From an uncultured Campylobacterota bacterium (lineage in GTDB: Bacteria; Campylobacterota; Campylobacteria; Campylobacterales; Sulfurovaceae), in contig CAKZQQ010000008.1 of the NCBI GenBank assembly GCA_937141405.1, positions 49,856-113,855 on the forward strand: a stretch of 64,000 nt of DNA, written 5' to 3'. Below, piece by piece: positions 47,626-56,677 of this stretch. A program made the position numbers and the translations under genes. How positions within the stretch are numbered: the stretch's first letter is position 1; each line of letters starts with the position of its first letter. The notes below the pieces were generated by a model that saw only the letters and a program-made list of their open reading frames with translations, had not been told where the DNA came from and did no database searches.

Positions 47626-48441
47626 TTATTTTTCCTTATTTTTGATGATAAAACGACCGATTAGATTGATAAATAGAACAATCATCGTTAAAACAAATGA
47701 TGCAGCCCATGCCAATTCTCTACTTGATTCATCCGGATAGGTTGCAAGGTTGTAGATACTTACAGTCAGTGATGGGAATTGCCCGCTAAGATCCAACGTA
47801 AAAAACTGATTATTTGCCGATGTAAAAAGAAGTGGCGCCGTCTCCCCGATAATTCTTGCAAAAGAGAGGAGGATGCCGGTTGTTATCCCTACCTTTGCCG
47901 CCTTTATAACAATCTGCATAATTATCTTATGCTTACTCCCCCCAAGAGCAATTCCTGCCTCTCGTAACTCTTTTGGAACAAGTGAGAGCATATTGTCTGT
48001 AGTCGATATGATAATAGGCATCATCATGATACTGAGTGCTATGATGCCTGCCCATCCATTATAACTCCCTACAGGCGCAACAAAAAGAACATAAACAAAA
48101 ACACCTATAACGATAGAGGGTGCCGACATCATAACATCACTAAGATTTCTAATGATAGAGCTAAACTGCTTATTTGTCGCGTACTCTCGGAGATATATCC
48201 CTGCCATCATACCAAGCGGTGTTGCTACCGCACTTGCTATGAGTGCCATGGTAAATTGACCCACGATGAGGTTTCTTATGCCTCCCTCAACAAGATCTTT
48301 TGTAAAAGTGCTCACATGTACACTTGAGATTCCTTTGTATGTGAGTGTTGCTAGTATCCAAAACAGAAAAGATATGCCTATGACTGCCGATATCGTTGAA
48401 AGCGCCAATATAAGCTTATTAAGGAAGAGTCTATTTTTCAT
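47626..48441 (-). CDS. pstA: phosphate ABC transporter permease PstA
   Basis: 271-aa permease with six helices; [33 protein letters not shown] and the [21 protein letters not shown] loop are PstA-like. Overlaps pstC by 4 bp. Confidence 0.95.
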   Translation of the reverse strand: MKNRLFLNKLILALSTISAVIGISFLFWILATLTYKGISSVHVSTFTKDLVEGGIRNLIVGQFTMALIASAVATPLGMMAGIYLREYATNKQFSSIIRNLSDVMMSAPSIVIGVFVYVLFVAPVGSYNGWAGIIALSIMMMPIIISTTDNMLSLVPKELREAGIALGGSKHKIIMQIVIKAAKVGITTGILLSFARIIGETAPLLFTSANNQFFTLDLSGQFPSLTVSIYNLATYPDESSRELAWAASFVLTMIVLFINLIGRFIIKNKEK

Positions 48442-49304
48442 TTTGCGGCTCCCATCTTATTTTTATTGAGAAAATAAAATTTTGCGAGCGATATAATCGC
48501 AAAACTTACCGCAAAAAGTATGAGTGCAAGATAGTACATACTACTCATCTCAAGCCCTTGTGCTTCAGAGAAATTGTTCGCAAGTAAAACAGGGATGGAA
48601 GTGGTTGGATCTGTTATCTTGCTTGGCATAGTCATGATCGAGCCTATCAAAAATGCAACCGCCATCGTCTCACCTAAAGCTCTACCGAGCGCTAGGATGA
48701 TAGAGCCTATGATGCCGCTTTTTGCATAAGGCATAATGACATCTTTTATCACCTCATATTTTGTAGCCCCCATCGCATAAGCTGACTCTTTTAAGACTGG
48801 GGGCGTTGTATTCATAGCATCTCTGGTTACTGCTGCCATAAAAGGAATAATCATAATTGCTAAGACGATTCCTGCCGTTAGTAGTCCAACTCCATTGCCT
48901 CCAAAGAGCTCTTGGATAATAGGCGCAAAGTAGAAAAGCCCCCACATCCCGTAGATGATACTTGGGATGGCTGCTAAAAGTTCGATAGCTATCGAAACCG
49001 GTGCTTGAAGTTTATCGTGAGATATCTCGCTTAAAAATATAGCAATCCCCATTGCAAGCGGCGTTGCTAAAACCATAGCAATCAACGTGCTCAAAAGCGT
49101 CCCCACTATAGGTATCAACCCGCCAAAAATTCCACCCTCGTCATCCTCGTTTGCACTCCAAGTTTCTCCGGTAAAAAAGTCTATTCCAAACTCATGAAAT
49201 GCATCTTGCGCATAAGCAAAGAGAACTGCAAATATACCTATAAGTATGAAAAAAGAGAGCGTTGCGGAGAAAAAAGAGAAGCCTCTAAATAGCTTACCAC
49301 CCAT
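48438..49304 (-). CDS. pstC: phosphate ABC transporter permease PstC
   Basis: 288-aa permease with six helices; PIVGTLLSTLIAMVLATPLAMGIAIFLSEI, PSIIYGMWGLFYFAP and KESAYAMGATKYEVIKDVI are PstC hallmarks. The 160-bp gap to pstS holds a stable hairpin and a degenerate Pho-box-like repeat. Confidence 0.95.
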   Translation of the reverse strand: MGGKLFRGFSFFSATLSFFILIGIFAVLFAYAQDAFHEFGIDFFTGETWSANEDDEGGIFGGLIPIVGTLLSTLIAMVLATPLAMGIAIFLSEISHDKLQAPVSIAIELLAAIPSIIYGMWGLFYFAPIIQELFGGNGVGLLTAGIVLAIMIIPFMAAVTRDAMNTTPPVLKESAYAMGATKYEVIKDVIMPYAKSGIIGSIILALGRALGETMAVAFLIGSIMTMPSKITDPTTSIPVLLANNFSEAQGLEMSSMYYLALILFAVSFAIISLAKFYFLNKNKMGAAK

Positions 49305-49349
49305 GTTTTATTGCCTTTATAATTGTTGGTAGGAGTATAAAGAAATTTG

Positions 49350-49364
49350 GTAACATTTTGATAC
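49350..49364 (-). promoter_or_regulatory. degenerate Pho-box-like repeat before pstC
   Basis: Minus-strand GTATC-AAAAT-GTTAC, about 46 bp before pstC. It resembles the other Pho boxes in the cluster, but the half-sites are 10, not 11, bp apart, so binding is doubtful. Confidence 0.3.
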
Positions 49365-49430
49365 CGCCCGAGGGTGAAAAAAGCGTATCTTTTTTATGTG
49401 ATTTTGGAGTTTTGTATTGAGAGGAGGCTA

Positions 49431-49450
49431 CCCAAGGAGAGCTCCTTGGG
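49431..49450 (-). terminator. stable hairpin between pstS and pstC
   Basis: CCCAAGGAG-AG-CTCCTTGGG is a 9-bp perfect stem 15 bases after the pstS stop. On the transcribed strand it has no U-run, so it may protect the 3' end of pstS message and keep PstS in excess over PstCAB, as in other bacteria. Confidence 0.6.
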
Positions 49451-49464
49451 CGTTTTTAGATATC

Positions 49465-50466
49465 TTATTTGATTTTTTTAGCTTCCCAATATGATCTAAT
49501 CATATCTTTTGTCTCTTTTGGAAGCGGTACATAACCAAGTTCTGTTGCTGCAGCATCGCCATTAGCAAATACCCAGTCCATAAACTTTGTTACATTTTTA
49601 TTTGTATCGACTTTCTCTTCAGGGAGAAGCAAGAAAGTAGCTGCAACTATCGGATAAGACTCTGCACCTTCCGGGTCGCCGATAACAGCGTAGAAGTCAT
49701 TGTCAGGTGTCCAAGTGGCATATTTTGCTGCACTTTGAAAAGATGGAAGTGTCGGGTTGATATATTTACCCTCTTTATTCTCTATTTGAGCAGCTGCAAG
49801 TCCAAGTTTTGTTTTATATGAATACTCGATATACCCTATAGAGTTTTTGATCTGCTCTATATTTGCAGATACTCCTGAGTTTGATTTACCGGCAACAACT
49901 TTAGGAGCTTTCCATGTAGGTTGTTTGCTTACTTCAAGCGCAGGGTCTATCTTGTTTAGGAAGTATGTAAAGTTAAATGTTGTTCCTGATTTATCTGCTC
50001 TAACGGCAACAGTGATAGGCTCATGAGGAAGCTTAAGCCCTGCATTGTGTGCAGTGATTTCTGCATCATCCCAATGAGTAATCGCTCCACTAAAGATTCC
50101 GGCTACTGCTTTTCTGCTCAATTTGAGCTCTCCATCTTTAACACCATCGATGTTATAAGCCAAAACAACGGAACCTACAACCGTAGGAAACATATAGAGT
50201 TTATCAGCTCTAAGCGCTTCAGGCTTCAATGGTTTATCACTTCCTGCAAAGTCAACCATTCTATTTTGAATAGATGTTACACCATCGCCTGATCCCGTAG
50301 GCGTATAATTGATTTGTACTCCTGTTGCTTTATAGTACTCTGATGTCCAAACTTTATAAAGCGGTGCAGGAAACGATGCCCCTCTCCCTTTGAGATCTTC
50401 TGCATAAGCACATACTGCTAGAAGAGAAGACGCTACCAATGTTGCAAGTATTTTGTTCACTTTCAT
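49465..50466 (-). CDS. pstS: phosphate-binding protein PstS
   Basis: About 333-aa periplasmic binding protein. Signal peptide MKVNKILATLVASSLLAVCAYA; phosphate-binding residues in GRGASFPAPLYKVW, PTGSGDGVTSIQN, DFAGSDKPLK and VRADKSGTTFNFTYFL. The ATG at 50466 follows AAAGGAAAG; the longer frame from 50508 crosses the Pho-box region. Leads pstSCAB-phoU. Confidence 0.95.
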   Translation of the reverse strand: MKVNKILATLVASSLLAVCAYAEDLKGRGASFPAPLYKVWTSEYYKATGVQINYTPTGSGDGVTSIQNRMVDFAGSDKPLKPEALRADKLYMFPTVVGSVVLAYNIDGVKDGELKLSRKAVAGIFSGAITHWDDAEITAHNAGLKLPHEPITVAVRADKSGTTFNFTYFLNKIDPALEVSKQPTWKAPKVVAGKSNSGVSANIEQIKNSIGYIEYSYKTKLGLAAAQIENKEGKYINPTLPSFQSAAKYATWTPDNDFYAVIGDPEGAESYPIVAATFLLLPEEKVDTNKNVTKFMDWVFANGDAAATELGYVPLPKETKDMIRSYWEAKKIK

Positions 50467-50512
50467 TATCTTTCCTTTTAAGTTTAATTGCATTGCATTG
50501 TAAAACAACTTG

Positions 50513-50528
50513 GAAACATTTTAGAAAC
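50513..50528 (-). promoter_or_regulatory. Pho box upstream of pstS
   Basis: Minus strand GTTTCTAAAATGTTTC matches the Campylobacter jejuni PhosR-type consensus GTTTC-N-AAAA-N-GTTTC at every fixed position, 46-62 bp before the pstS start. It lies between pstS and the end of the acyltransferase gene. Confidence 0.8.
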
Positions 50529-50529
50529 A

Positions 50530-52245
50530 TTACTCACCCATGTAGCGTTTGCGCTTTGACTCCTTAAGCATAGTAAGATCGGTGAGTATAAACCCGTCAA
50601 CGCAGTTATTAAATTGGCTATCATAACCAAAATCAAAAAACTTGACACCACCCTCTTCGCATATATCACTATACTGCTTATAAAGCGTCGGAATAGCAAA
50701 CCCCATGAAACCAAGCTCATCTTTAAGTCTTCTAAAATCCTCTTTATAGTTATCGCCTGAAAATATCTGCTCAAATCTTTTTTTGAGCTCACTAGGCATC
50801 TCAAAAGGATACTTATGTTTGATAATTTGCTCTTTTGGACTAAAATAATGAGAATAGAAATAGACAAGAGCGCCTTTTGCTTCATTGCTAAAATGATCAC
50901 TCATACTCACTGCCCCAAAAAGATACCTGATGTCTTGTCTCTTAGCAACAAGTGCACCGATGCCTTGCCAGAGATAATCAAGCGCTCTTGTGTTCCAATA
51001 TTTTGGCTGAACAAAACTTCTACCTAACTCTATGGAGTTGGGCATATATCGTTCAAACTCCTCTTTAAATTCGAAAAGATTAGAAGTATAGAGCCCCTCC
51101 AATCCAAAATCCTCATAGATATCATTACAAAATCCTACTCTATATGCGCCTGCGATTTGCAATGCTTCATCATCCCAGATGACGAGATGATTGTAATAAA
51201 AATCATACTCATCGATATCCCTTTTTTTACCGCTTCCCTCGCCAACAAATCGAAAGCTTATTTCCCGAAGTCTTCCTATCTCTTTAAGCACGGCATCTTC
51301 TACCTCATTTTGATAGAGGATTATCTTCTTACCGTCAAAAGTCTCTCCAAGTAGTTCACCTTCTTTTAGAAGTGATTTGATTTCACTTCGAGATTCGGGC
51401 ATAGATATCTCATTTTGTGTCTTAAATAGTTCTCTTCTTCCTTTTGCAACTCTATAGAAGTGTTTTCTAAAAAGTTTGATTTGCTCTTTTTTGGGAATAT
51501 TGCTCAAGCCATACGACTCAAAAGGGATGCTTTTACCTATAGTAAATTTGATATTTTTACCTTTTGATTTGAACATCTCATGAGGGAGTGTTGCTGTGGC
51601 AAGATTACGATTAAGCATAGAGACAAAATAGAAGCTCGATGAATTTTTCGCATCGATAAATATCGGCAATATAGGTGCTCTTAGCTTTGAAGCGATCTTT
51701 AAAAATCCACTCTTCCAAGGCGTATCTTTGATCCCCGTCGGTCTCGCCCTGCTTACCTCTCCTGATGGGAAGATGATAACCGCTTCTTCATTTTTGAGTG
51801 CATCATATATCCCCTTGAGTGCTTCTTTGTCCATCTTGCCTTGGATATTATCGACAGGGATGAGTAGTGGGCTTAGATGCTCGATATTGGACAGGAAGGA
51901 GTTCGCAACAATCTTGATATCTTTTCTAACATCTTTTAAAAGATGGATGAGCGCCATCGCATCAAGTGCACCCAAAGGATGGTTGGCAATGATAACAACC
52001 TTACCATAGGAGGGGATATTGTCTAACTGGTTTTTTGTGAGCTCTATATTGATATCAAAATAGTCTAAAATCGACTCGATAAAACTAAATCTATCTTTAT
52101 GGTGCGCATTTTGTATAAAATCATTGACCTCATCTTCATGGAAAAATCTCTTTGCTAGAGATACCATTGATGACTTGATCATTTTGGGTAGCTGATTTAA
52201 AATAGGATAATGGTGTGTTAGATATTGATCAACGCTTATTTGCAT
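50530..52245 (-). CDS. two-domain acyltransferase (OlsF-like)
   Basis: 571 aa. N-terminal PlsC-like glycerolipid acyltransferase: VVIIANHPLGALDAMAL (HX4D) and AVIIFPSGEVSRARPTG. C-terminal GNAT-like domain as in OlsB: VSFRFVGEGSGKKRDIDEYD-like start, then YTSNLFEF, ELGRSFVQPKYWN and YLFGAVSMSDHF. This fusion is that of OlsF, which makes ornithine lipid in both acylation steps. Ornithine lipids replace phospholipids under phosphate limitation, and the gene sits inside the phosphate cluster between pstS and a PhoB-like gene. Function is inferred from architecture and position. Confidence 0.75.
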   Translation of the reverse strand: MQISVDQYLTHHYPILNQLPKMIKSSMVSLAKRFFHEDEVNDFIQNAHHKDRFSFIESILDYFDINIELTKNQLDNIPSYGKVVIIANHPLGALDAMALIHLLKDVRKDIKIVANSFLSNIEHLSPLLIPVDNIQGKMDKEALKGIYDALKNEEAVIIFPSGEVSRARPTGIKDTPWKSGFLKIASKLRAPILPIFIDAKNSSSFYFVSMLNRNLATATLPHEMFKSKGKNIKFTIGKSIPFESYGLSNIPKKEQIKLFRKHFYRVAKGRRELFKTQNEISMPESRSEIKSLLKEGELLGETFDGKKIILYQNEVEDAVLKEIGRLREISFRFVGEGSGKKRDIDEYDFYYNHLVIWDDEALQIAGAYRVGFCNDIYEDFGLEGLYTSNLFEFKEEFERYMPNSIELGRSFVQPKYWNTRALDYLWQGIGALVAKRQDIRYLFGAVSMSDHFSNEAKGALVYFYSHYFSPKEQIIKHKYPFEMPSELKKRFEQIFSGDNYKEDFRRLKDELGFMGFAIPTLYKQYSDICEEGGVKFFDFGYDSQFNNCVDGFILTDLTMLKESKRKRYMGE

Positions 52246-52285
52246 TTCTTTCCTTTAAATATAATCGAAAGGATAAGATAGAATG

Positions 52286-52301
52286 ATTACAGCTTTATTA
52301 C
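52286..52301 (-). promoter_or_regulatory. possible degenerate Pho box before the acyltransferase gene
   Basis: Minus strand GTAATAAAGCTGTAAT has two GTAAT half-sites 11 bp apart, like the stronger Pho boxes nearby (GTTAC/GTTAT). About 40-55 bp before the gene. Confidence 0.35.
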
Positions 52302-52304
52302 AAT

Positions 52305-52991
52305 TTAAGAGAGTTTATAGCCCACGCCCCAAACAGGGCTGATGTAGTGTTTTGAGCTATTGGGATCTATTTTTTTCTTGAGCCTATTCATAGCTACATT
52401 GATTGTTTTGTCATTGAGTCCATTGACCTCTTCACCCCAAACCTCTTCACGTAAAAAGTCTCTTTCGATAGAAATATTTGGGTTTTTGATAAATGTGTGG
52501 AGGAGTTTATACTCAATCTTTGTCAAGTCTACCTTTTCTTTTTCTATAAAAAGTTCTCTTTTTGCGGTATCAAGTATAAGATCTCTGTAGCGTAATCTTT
52601 GTGTATTGATAAGTCCACTTCTCTTTAGGAGCGAGCGAACTCTAACGATAAGTTCTTTTGGAGAGAACGGCTTGGTCATATAGTCATCGCCGCCCGAACT
52701 AAAGCCTTGCAAAAGATCACTTTCTTGGTCTCTTGCTGTTAGAAATATAACCGGGATATCATACCCTTGATTGCGGATGTGTGCGATAAATTCACTCCCC
52801 TCAACACCGGGAAGATTTCTATCCATTATGATAAGTGAGGGGCTCTCTTCTTCCAAAAACCGTTCTACAAAATCGGTCGATAAAAATCCCGTAACTCTAT
52901 AGCCTTCCTTTTGAAGATGATACTCGATAAGTTCAAGTATATCTTCTTCGTCCTCAACAACAACAATTTCTATATCTTCTTTAGTTTCCAT
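52305..52991 (-). CDS. PhoB/PhosR-like response regulator
   Basis: 228 aa; phospho-Asp in SLIIMDRNLPGVEGSEFI, Lys in DDYMTKPFSPKEL, winged helix ending SPVWGVGYKLS. A perfect-spacing Pho box lies 23-38 bp before its ATG, arguing for autoregulation. Paralogous to the regulator at 45446-46132. No sensor kinase is found in the cluster. Confidence 0.9.
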   Translation of the reverse strand: METKEDIEIVVVEDEEDILELIEYHLQKEGYRVTGFLSTDFVERFLEEESPSLIIMDRNLPGVEGSEFIAHIRNQGYDIPVIFLTARDQESDLLQGFSSGGDDYMTKPFSPKELIVRVRSLLKRSGLINTQRLRYRDLILDTAKRELFIEKEKVDLTKIEYKLLHTFIKNPNISIERDFLREEVWGEEVNGLNDKTINVAMNRLKKKIDPNSSKHYISPVWGVGYKLS

Positions 52992-53013
52992 AGTCTTATA
53001 ATAAAATCACTTT

Positions 53014-53029
53014 ATAACATTTTAGTAAC
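53014..53029 (-). promoter_or_regulatory. Pho box upstream of the PhoB-like regulator
   Basis: Minus strand GTTACTAAAATGTTAT: two half-sites 11 bp apart, same 16-mer as at 54623-54638. A TATTATAAG -10-like sequence lies about 12 bases downstream, so the box overlaps the -35 position. Confidence 0.7.
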
Positions 53030-53030
53030 A

Positions 53031-54569
53031 TCAACTAGAGATTCCTTTTAGTACAAAAAAGATTATCGCGGAAAGTACGGCAGATGCCGGCACAGTGATA
53101 AGCCAAGCTGCGATAATTTTTTTAACCATTCCTCTTTTGATATAGGCTTCACGAAGCACTTTTTTGATCTTCTTGACCTTCTTTTTTTGCCCTTTTATCG
53201 CATCTAAAAGTTCGATTTGTTCTTTATAGTTATCCTCATCGACTTCATCAAGTGCTACTTTGAGCTGCTCCAATCTTTCAGCCTCGATATTGAGCTTTTT
53301 CTGCTTTTCATTTGCCTGCTTGCTATCAAGCCACTCTCTCAAAAATCCTACTCCAAATATCCCTCCGACTGCGATATGCGTAGAAGAGACAGGGAGTCCA
53401 AGCTGAGAAGCTATAAGTACCGTAATCGCTGCTGCCATCATGATAGAAAATGCTCGCATCTGATCGAGCTCAGTAATCTCGGAACCGACAGTTCTTATAA
53501 GTCTTGGTCCATACAGTCCAAGACCTATCGCTATACCGGCACCGCCTACTATCATCACCCAAAGAGGGATTGAAGCTTCTATCTCAACACCTTGGCGCAC
53601 AAGAGCATCCGCAACTGCGGCCAAAGGACCAATCGCATTTGCAACATCATTTGCCCCATGTGCAAAGCTAAGCAATGCACCTGAAAAGATAAGCGGTATC
53701 GTAAAGAGCGTATTGAGATCCGAGCGCATATCGCCGATAAGTGCAATTCTCTTTTCGATCCTTGGTCTTACTAAAAAATAAGAGGCTACCCCAAAAAGTA
53801 CACCGAGAAAAAGTACCAGTAAAAAACTTGGTTTTGGGCCATTTGTAACAAAGGGGATAAACGGCACGATATCGCCCCAAACATGCTTAAGCCCTTTGAG
53901 CAGCAAATAACCCGTAAAGACAGCTACCATAAAAGCGACAAGCCAAGGTACTACGGTTCTTGCTGCTGTGATTTTATCGTCTTGATAGAGTATCTTTGAT
54001 TTGATGATATACAAGATAATCGCTGCGATGATACCGCCTAAAAGAGGAGAGACCACCCAGGAAGCTACGATGGCACCCATGGTTGACCATGAGACGATGC
54101 TAAATCCTCCGGCCACAATTCCTGCTCCCATAACGCCACCTACGATAGAATGCGTTGTTGAGACAGGTGCTTTGAGCCATGTCGCAAGATTGAGCCAAAG
54201 TGCCGCTGCAAGCAGTGCCGCGCTCATCGTTTCGACAAATATCATAGGATCGCCACCAAAAGCATCGATAGAGATGATCCCTTTTTTGATAGTACCGACA
54301 ACATTTCCACCGGCTAATATTGCGCCTAAAAACTCAAAGATTGCCGCTATGGCTATCGCCCAAAACATTGTGAGTGCACCTGAGCCGACAGCCGGACCTA
54401 CATTATTTGCAACATCATTTGCCCCAATGTTCATAGCCATATATGCACCAAAAAGAGAAGCGAGTATCAGATACTCTTTATTTGGAATATTTCCCATAAA
54501 AAATTCTACATAAAGTGCAACAGCAAATGTGAAAAGTGCTGCAAAAAAGAGCTTAAGCGTGCTATTCAT
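53031..54569 (-). CDS. low-affinity inorganic phosphate transporter (Pit family)
   Basis: 512-aa, about ten helices. MAMNIGANDVANNVGPAVGSGALT and FAHGANDVANAIGPLAAV are the paired GANDVAN signatures of Pit/PHO-4 transporters, with SVSTTHSIVGG-like and SSTHIAVGGIFGV segments. A long cytoplasmic coiled-coil loop (about residues 400-470, many Glu/Lys) precedes the last helix. Exchanges metal-phosphate with protons or sodium. A Pho box lies upstream, unusual for a Pit that is usually constitutive. Confidence 0.9.
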   Translation of the reverse strand: MNSTLKLFFAALFTFAVALYVEFFMGNIPNKEYLILASLFGAYMAMNIGANDVANNVGPAVGSGALTMFWAIAIAAIFEFLGAILAGGNVVGTIKKGIISIDAFGGDPMIFVETMSAALLAAALWLNLATWLKAPVSTTHSIVGGVMGAGIVAGGFSIVSWSTMGAIVASWVVSPLLGGIIAAIILYIIKSKILYQDDKITAARTVVPWLVAFMVAVFTGYLLLKGLKHVWGDIVPFIPFVTNGPKPSFLLVLFLGVLFGVASYFLVRPRIEKRIALIGDMRSDLNTLFTIPLIFSGALLSFAHGANDVANAIGPLAAVADALVRQGVEIEASIPLWVMIVGGAGIAIGLGLYGPRLIRTVGSEITELDQMRAFSIMMAAAITVLIASQLGLPVSSTHIAVGGIFGVGFLREWLDSKQANEKQKKLNIEAERLEQLKVALDEVDEDNYKEQIELLDAIKGQKKKVKKIKKVLREAYIKRGMVKKIIAAWLITVPASAVLSAIIFFVLKGISS

Positions 54570-54622
54570 CTAACTTTCCTTGAATGATTTTAGAAAGTAT
54601 AGATAAAAAGTCTTACAAATAT

Positions 54623-54638
54623 GTTACTAAAATGTTAT
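54623..54638 (+). promoter_or_regulatory. Pho box between porin and pit genes
   Basis: Plus strand GTTACTAAAATGTTAT, 54-69 bp before the pit ATG (inverted relative to the gene). Identical to the box before the PhoB-like gene. Confidence 0.65.
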
Positions 54639-54648
54639 ATTTGATTGT

Positions 54649-54667
54649 GCAGACCAAAAAGGTCTGC
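54649..54667 (-). terminator. hairpin downstream of the porin gene
   Basis: GCAGACC-AAAAA-GGTCTGC is a perfect 7-bp stem 26 bases after the porin stop. No U-run follows on the minus strand, so termination may be partial. Confidence 0.5.
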
Positions 54668-54692
54668 GATAAAAGGAGTTTAAAGAGTGCGA

Positions 54693-55853
54693 TTACCAGT
54701 GTATATCAGCTGTTAGCATTATGCTATCTGTATCAACATCATCTTCCGTATCTTGAAGGTAGTTAGCGATAAACCTTACATTATCATTGTATTTCCAAGC
54801 AACACCACCGAGTTTTCTCTCTTTATCGATCCCGCTATCAAGATCAAAAGAGTCATATCTTCCGATAACAGCCCAATCTTTAGCAAATCTAAATTCACCA
54901 TTCACTGAGTAGCCGTCACCTGCATATTTAACAGCTGCTTCATTCGTTTTCACATATTGTGCCGCGATCAAGAACTCAGGTTGGTTATAGACTGCATGCA
55001 CACCATACCATTGAAAATCACCGCTCGTTGCATCGCCCATTTTAAGGTTATCTTGATTCATCTGCCCAAAAAATGAAACATCAGCGTATGTTACTTTATT
55101 TTTTCTTTTCTCTTTACCTGTACCAAGAATGTGCCCTGTAAGTCTCCACTCACCACTGAGGCCCTCACCATCAATCTCGCCATGATATCCCTCGCCATTA
55201 TAGACACCAAGCTCACTTGAGAAATATGGAGTTTTTGTTTTAAAGTTAATTCCTATATCTGCAGAGTTTGTAAAGTGTGCTGCGTTGCCGTCTTCGACAA
55301 AGACTTTAGAGATAGATCTATAGTTCCATCCGCCATGCTCTTCGTAGTCAATCCAAGGTCTATGTGCTTGACCGATCTCAACGCCTGTATATGGCAAGAT
55401 GTTATCAAGATAGAGATAAGCATATTTGAGTCTTACTTCCCAGCTGTTATCATCTTTTGCTGTATCTTCACCTGTGTTTTGAAATGTATCCAAAGTGATT
55501 CTTACATAATCTTTTGGATTCTCTTTAAAGAATGCTTTTGCTTGAAAATAGTTTCTTCTCGTTTCAAACTTATCTGTTCTGTCCCCACCATCTTCTTTTG
55601 AGCTCACAAAGCCAAGATAGTGTGTACCGCTAAATTCGATAACCGGAGCTTTTGATTTGATAAGCACCCCATTATTTGTATCTATCGACTCGATCTTTTT
55701 TTCTGAACTTGACTGCTTAGATTCAAGCTCAGCTATTTTTTTTGACATTTGCGCCATTTGTTTTTTAAGTGCTGCAAGCTCACTGCTACTTGAAGCACTC
55801 GCCATCGTCGTTACCGCTGCAATAACTGCTGCTGATAGTAGAATCTTTTTCAT
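54693..55853 (-). CDS. OprO/OprP-type phosphate porin
   Basis: 386 aa. Signal peptide MKKILLSAAVIAAVTTMASA, then a coiled-coil (LAALKKQMAQMSKKIAELESKQ) that anchors trimers, then a beta-barrel of 16 strands ending in W (LTADIHW). This is the porin class of anion- or phosphate-selective OprO/OprP. Three Pho half-sites precede it. Fits the cluster: porin, then Pit or Pst across the inner membrane. Confidence 0.8.
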   Translation of the reverse strand: MKKILLSAAVIAAVTTMASASSSSELAALKKQMAQMSKKIAELESKQSSSEKKIESIDTNNGVLIKSKAPVIEFSGTHYLGFVSSKEDGGDRTDKFETRRNYFQAKAFFKENPKDYVRITLDTFQNTGEDTAKDDNSWEVRLKYAYLYLDNILPYTGVEIGQAHRPWIDYEEHGGWNYRSISKVFVEDGNAAHFTNSADIGINFKTKTPYFSSELGVYNGEGYHGEIDGEGLSGEWRLTGHILGTGKEKRKNKVTYADVSFFGQMNQDNLKMGDATSGDFQWYGVHAVYNQPEFLIAAQYVKTNEAAVKYAGDGYSVNGEFRFAKDWAVIGRYDSFDLDSGIDKERKLGGVAWKYNDNVRFIANYLQDTEDDVDTDSIMLTADIHW

Positions 55854-55891
55854 GTTTATCCCTCTTTGTTTTTTTTACAAGAGGAAGTATA

Positions 55892-55917
55892 AAAACATTT
55901 TATAACAAAAAAGTTAC
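55892..55917 (-). promoter_or_regulatory. Pho-box-like array upstream of the porin gene
   Basis: Minus strand GTAAC-N6-GTTAT-N5-GTTTT, three half-sites, the first pair 11 bp apart. About 40-65 bp before the porin ATG. Supports porin control by the Pho regulator. Confidence 0.5.
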
Positions 55918-55945
55918 ATTCGTTAATCAATCATTAATTTATCGT

Positions 55946-56470
55946 TTATTGATATAAAGAAAACTTTGCGCCATGCTTATCTAGAAATTCAAGCACGTTT
56001 TTTTGTCCAAGCCTTTTTGCATAATCTTTAGCATTCATACCGTGGTTATCTATCTTGTTAATATCTGCTCCATTTTTTAGAAGCAACTCTATCATCTCTA
56101 TGTCATTAAAGCAAGATGCCAGCATAAGCGGTGTTATGCCGCTCTTTCTTTGAGTACTGTCTACATCGAATCCATTGTCGATGCAAAAAGAGACGATATC
56201 TTTTCTTTTAAATTTGATAGCAACATCTACAGCACTCAAGCCTTGGTCATCTAGCGTAAAGAGGTCGGCCCCATTTTCTACTAAAGCCTCTATAAACTCC
56301 AAACTCGCATAACTTCTTATAGCGAGAAAAAGAGGTGTCGTCTCGTCGTGATCTTCAAGATCATACTCACATCCAAGCACAATTGGCTTGTTAAGATCAG
56401 CTCCATTTTTCAAAAGCGCTTTGAGTACTGTTATACTGTCATTTTTTATCGCATTGATCAAATCTTCCAT
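55946..56470 (-). CDS. ankyrin-repeat protein
   Basis: 174 aa composed of about four ankyrin repeats (e.g. ITPLMLASCFNDIEMIELLLKNGADINKID and ETTPLFLAIRS..LEFIEALVENGADL). No signal peptide, so cytoplasmic. A protein-protein adaptor whose partner is unknown. Stand-alone gene. Confidence 0.85.
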   Translation of the reverse strand: MEDLINAIKNDSITVLKALLKNGADLNKPIVLGCEYDLEDHDETTPLFLAIRSYASLEFIEALVENGADLFTLDDQGLSAVDVAIKFKRKDIVSFCIDNGFDVDSTQRKSGITPLMLASCFNDIEMIELLLKNGADINKIDNHGMNAKDYAKRLGQKNVLEFLDKHGAKFSLYQ

Positions 56471-56550
56471 GATACCTCTATGTAATATATATGTAACCGA
56501 TTTGAGATATTATAACATTGCTTAGAGCAAATACCGCGAAAGGAGTAATA

Positions 56551-56676
56551 ATGTTTATTAGTAATATCGTTAAAAAAATCGTTAAAAACGATGGAAAAAC
56601 ATCCATAGTAGCTAAAAAAATAGCAAAACTAAAAAACTCAAAAGAGTTTCATTATCTTGTTGATGTAACGAGATAA
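56551..56676 (+). CDS. 41-aa basic small protein
   Basis: ATG preceded at ideal distance by AAAGGAG. The product begins MFISNIVKKIVKNDGK and ends EFHYLVDVTR; it is Lys-rich (11 of 41) with an amphipathic N-terminal half. The stop is 1 base before the convergent YbaB stop. I recognise no family. The strong ribosome site and clean boundaries support a real gene. Confidence 0.55.
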   Translation: MFISNIVKKIVKNDGKTSIVAKKIAKLKNSKEFHYLVDVTR

Positions 56677-56677
56677 C

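Noticed and set aside
54001..54513. 170-aa plus-strand frame inside the Pit gene
   Set aside because: Antisense shadow of the repetitive Ala/Gly-rich Pit sequence.
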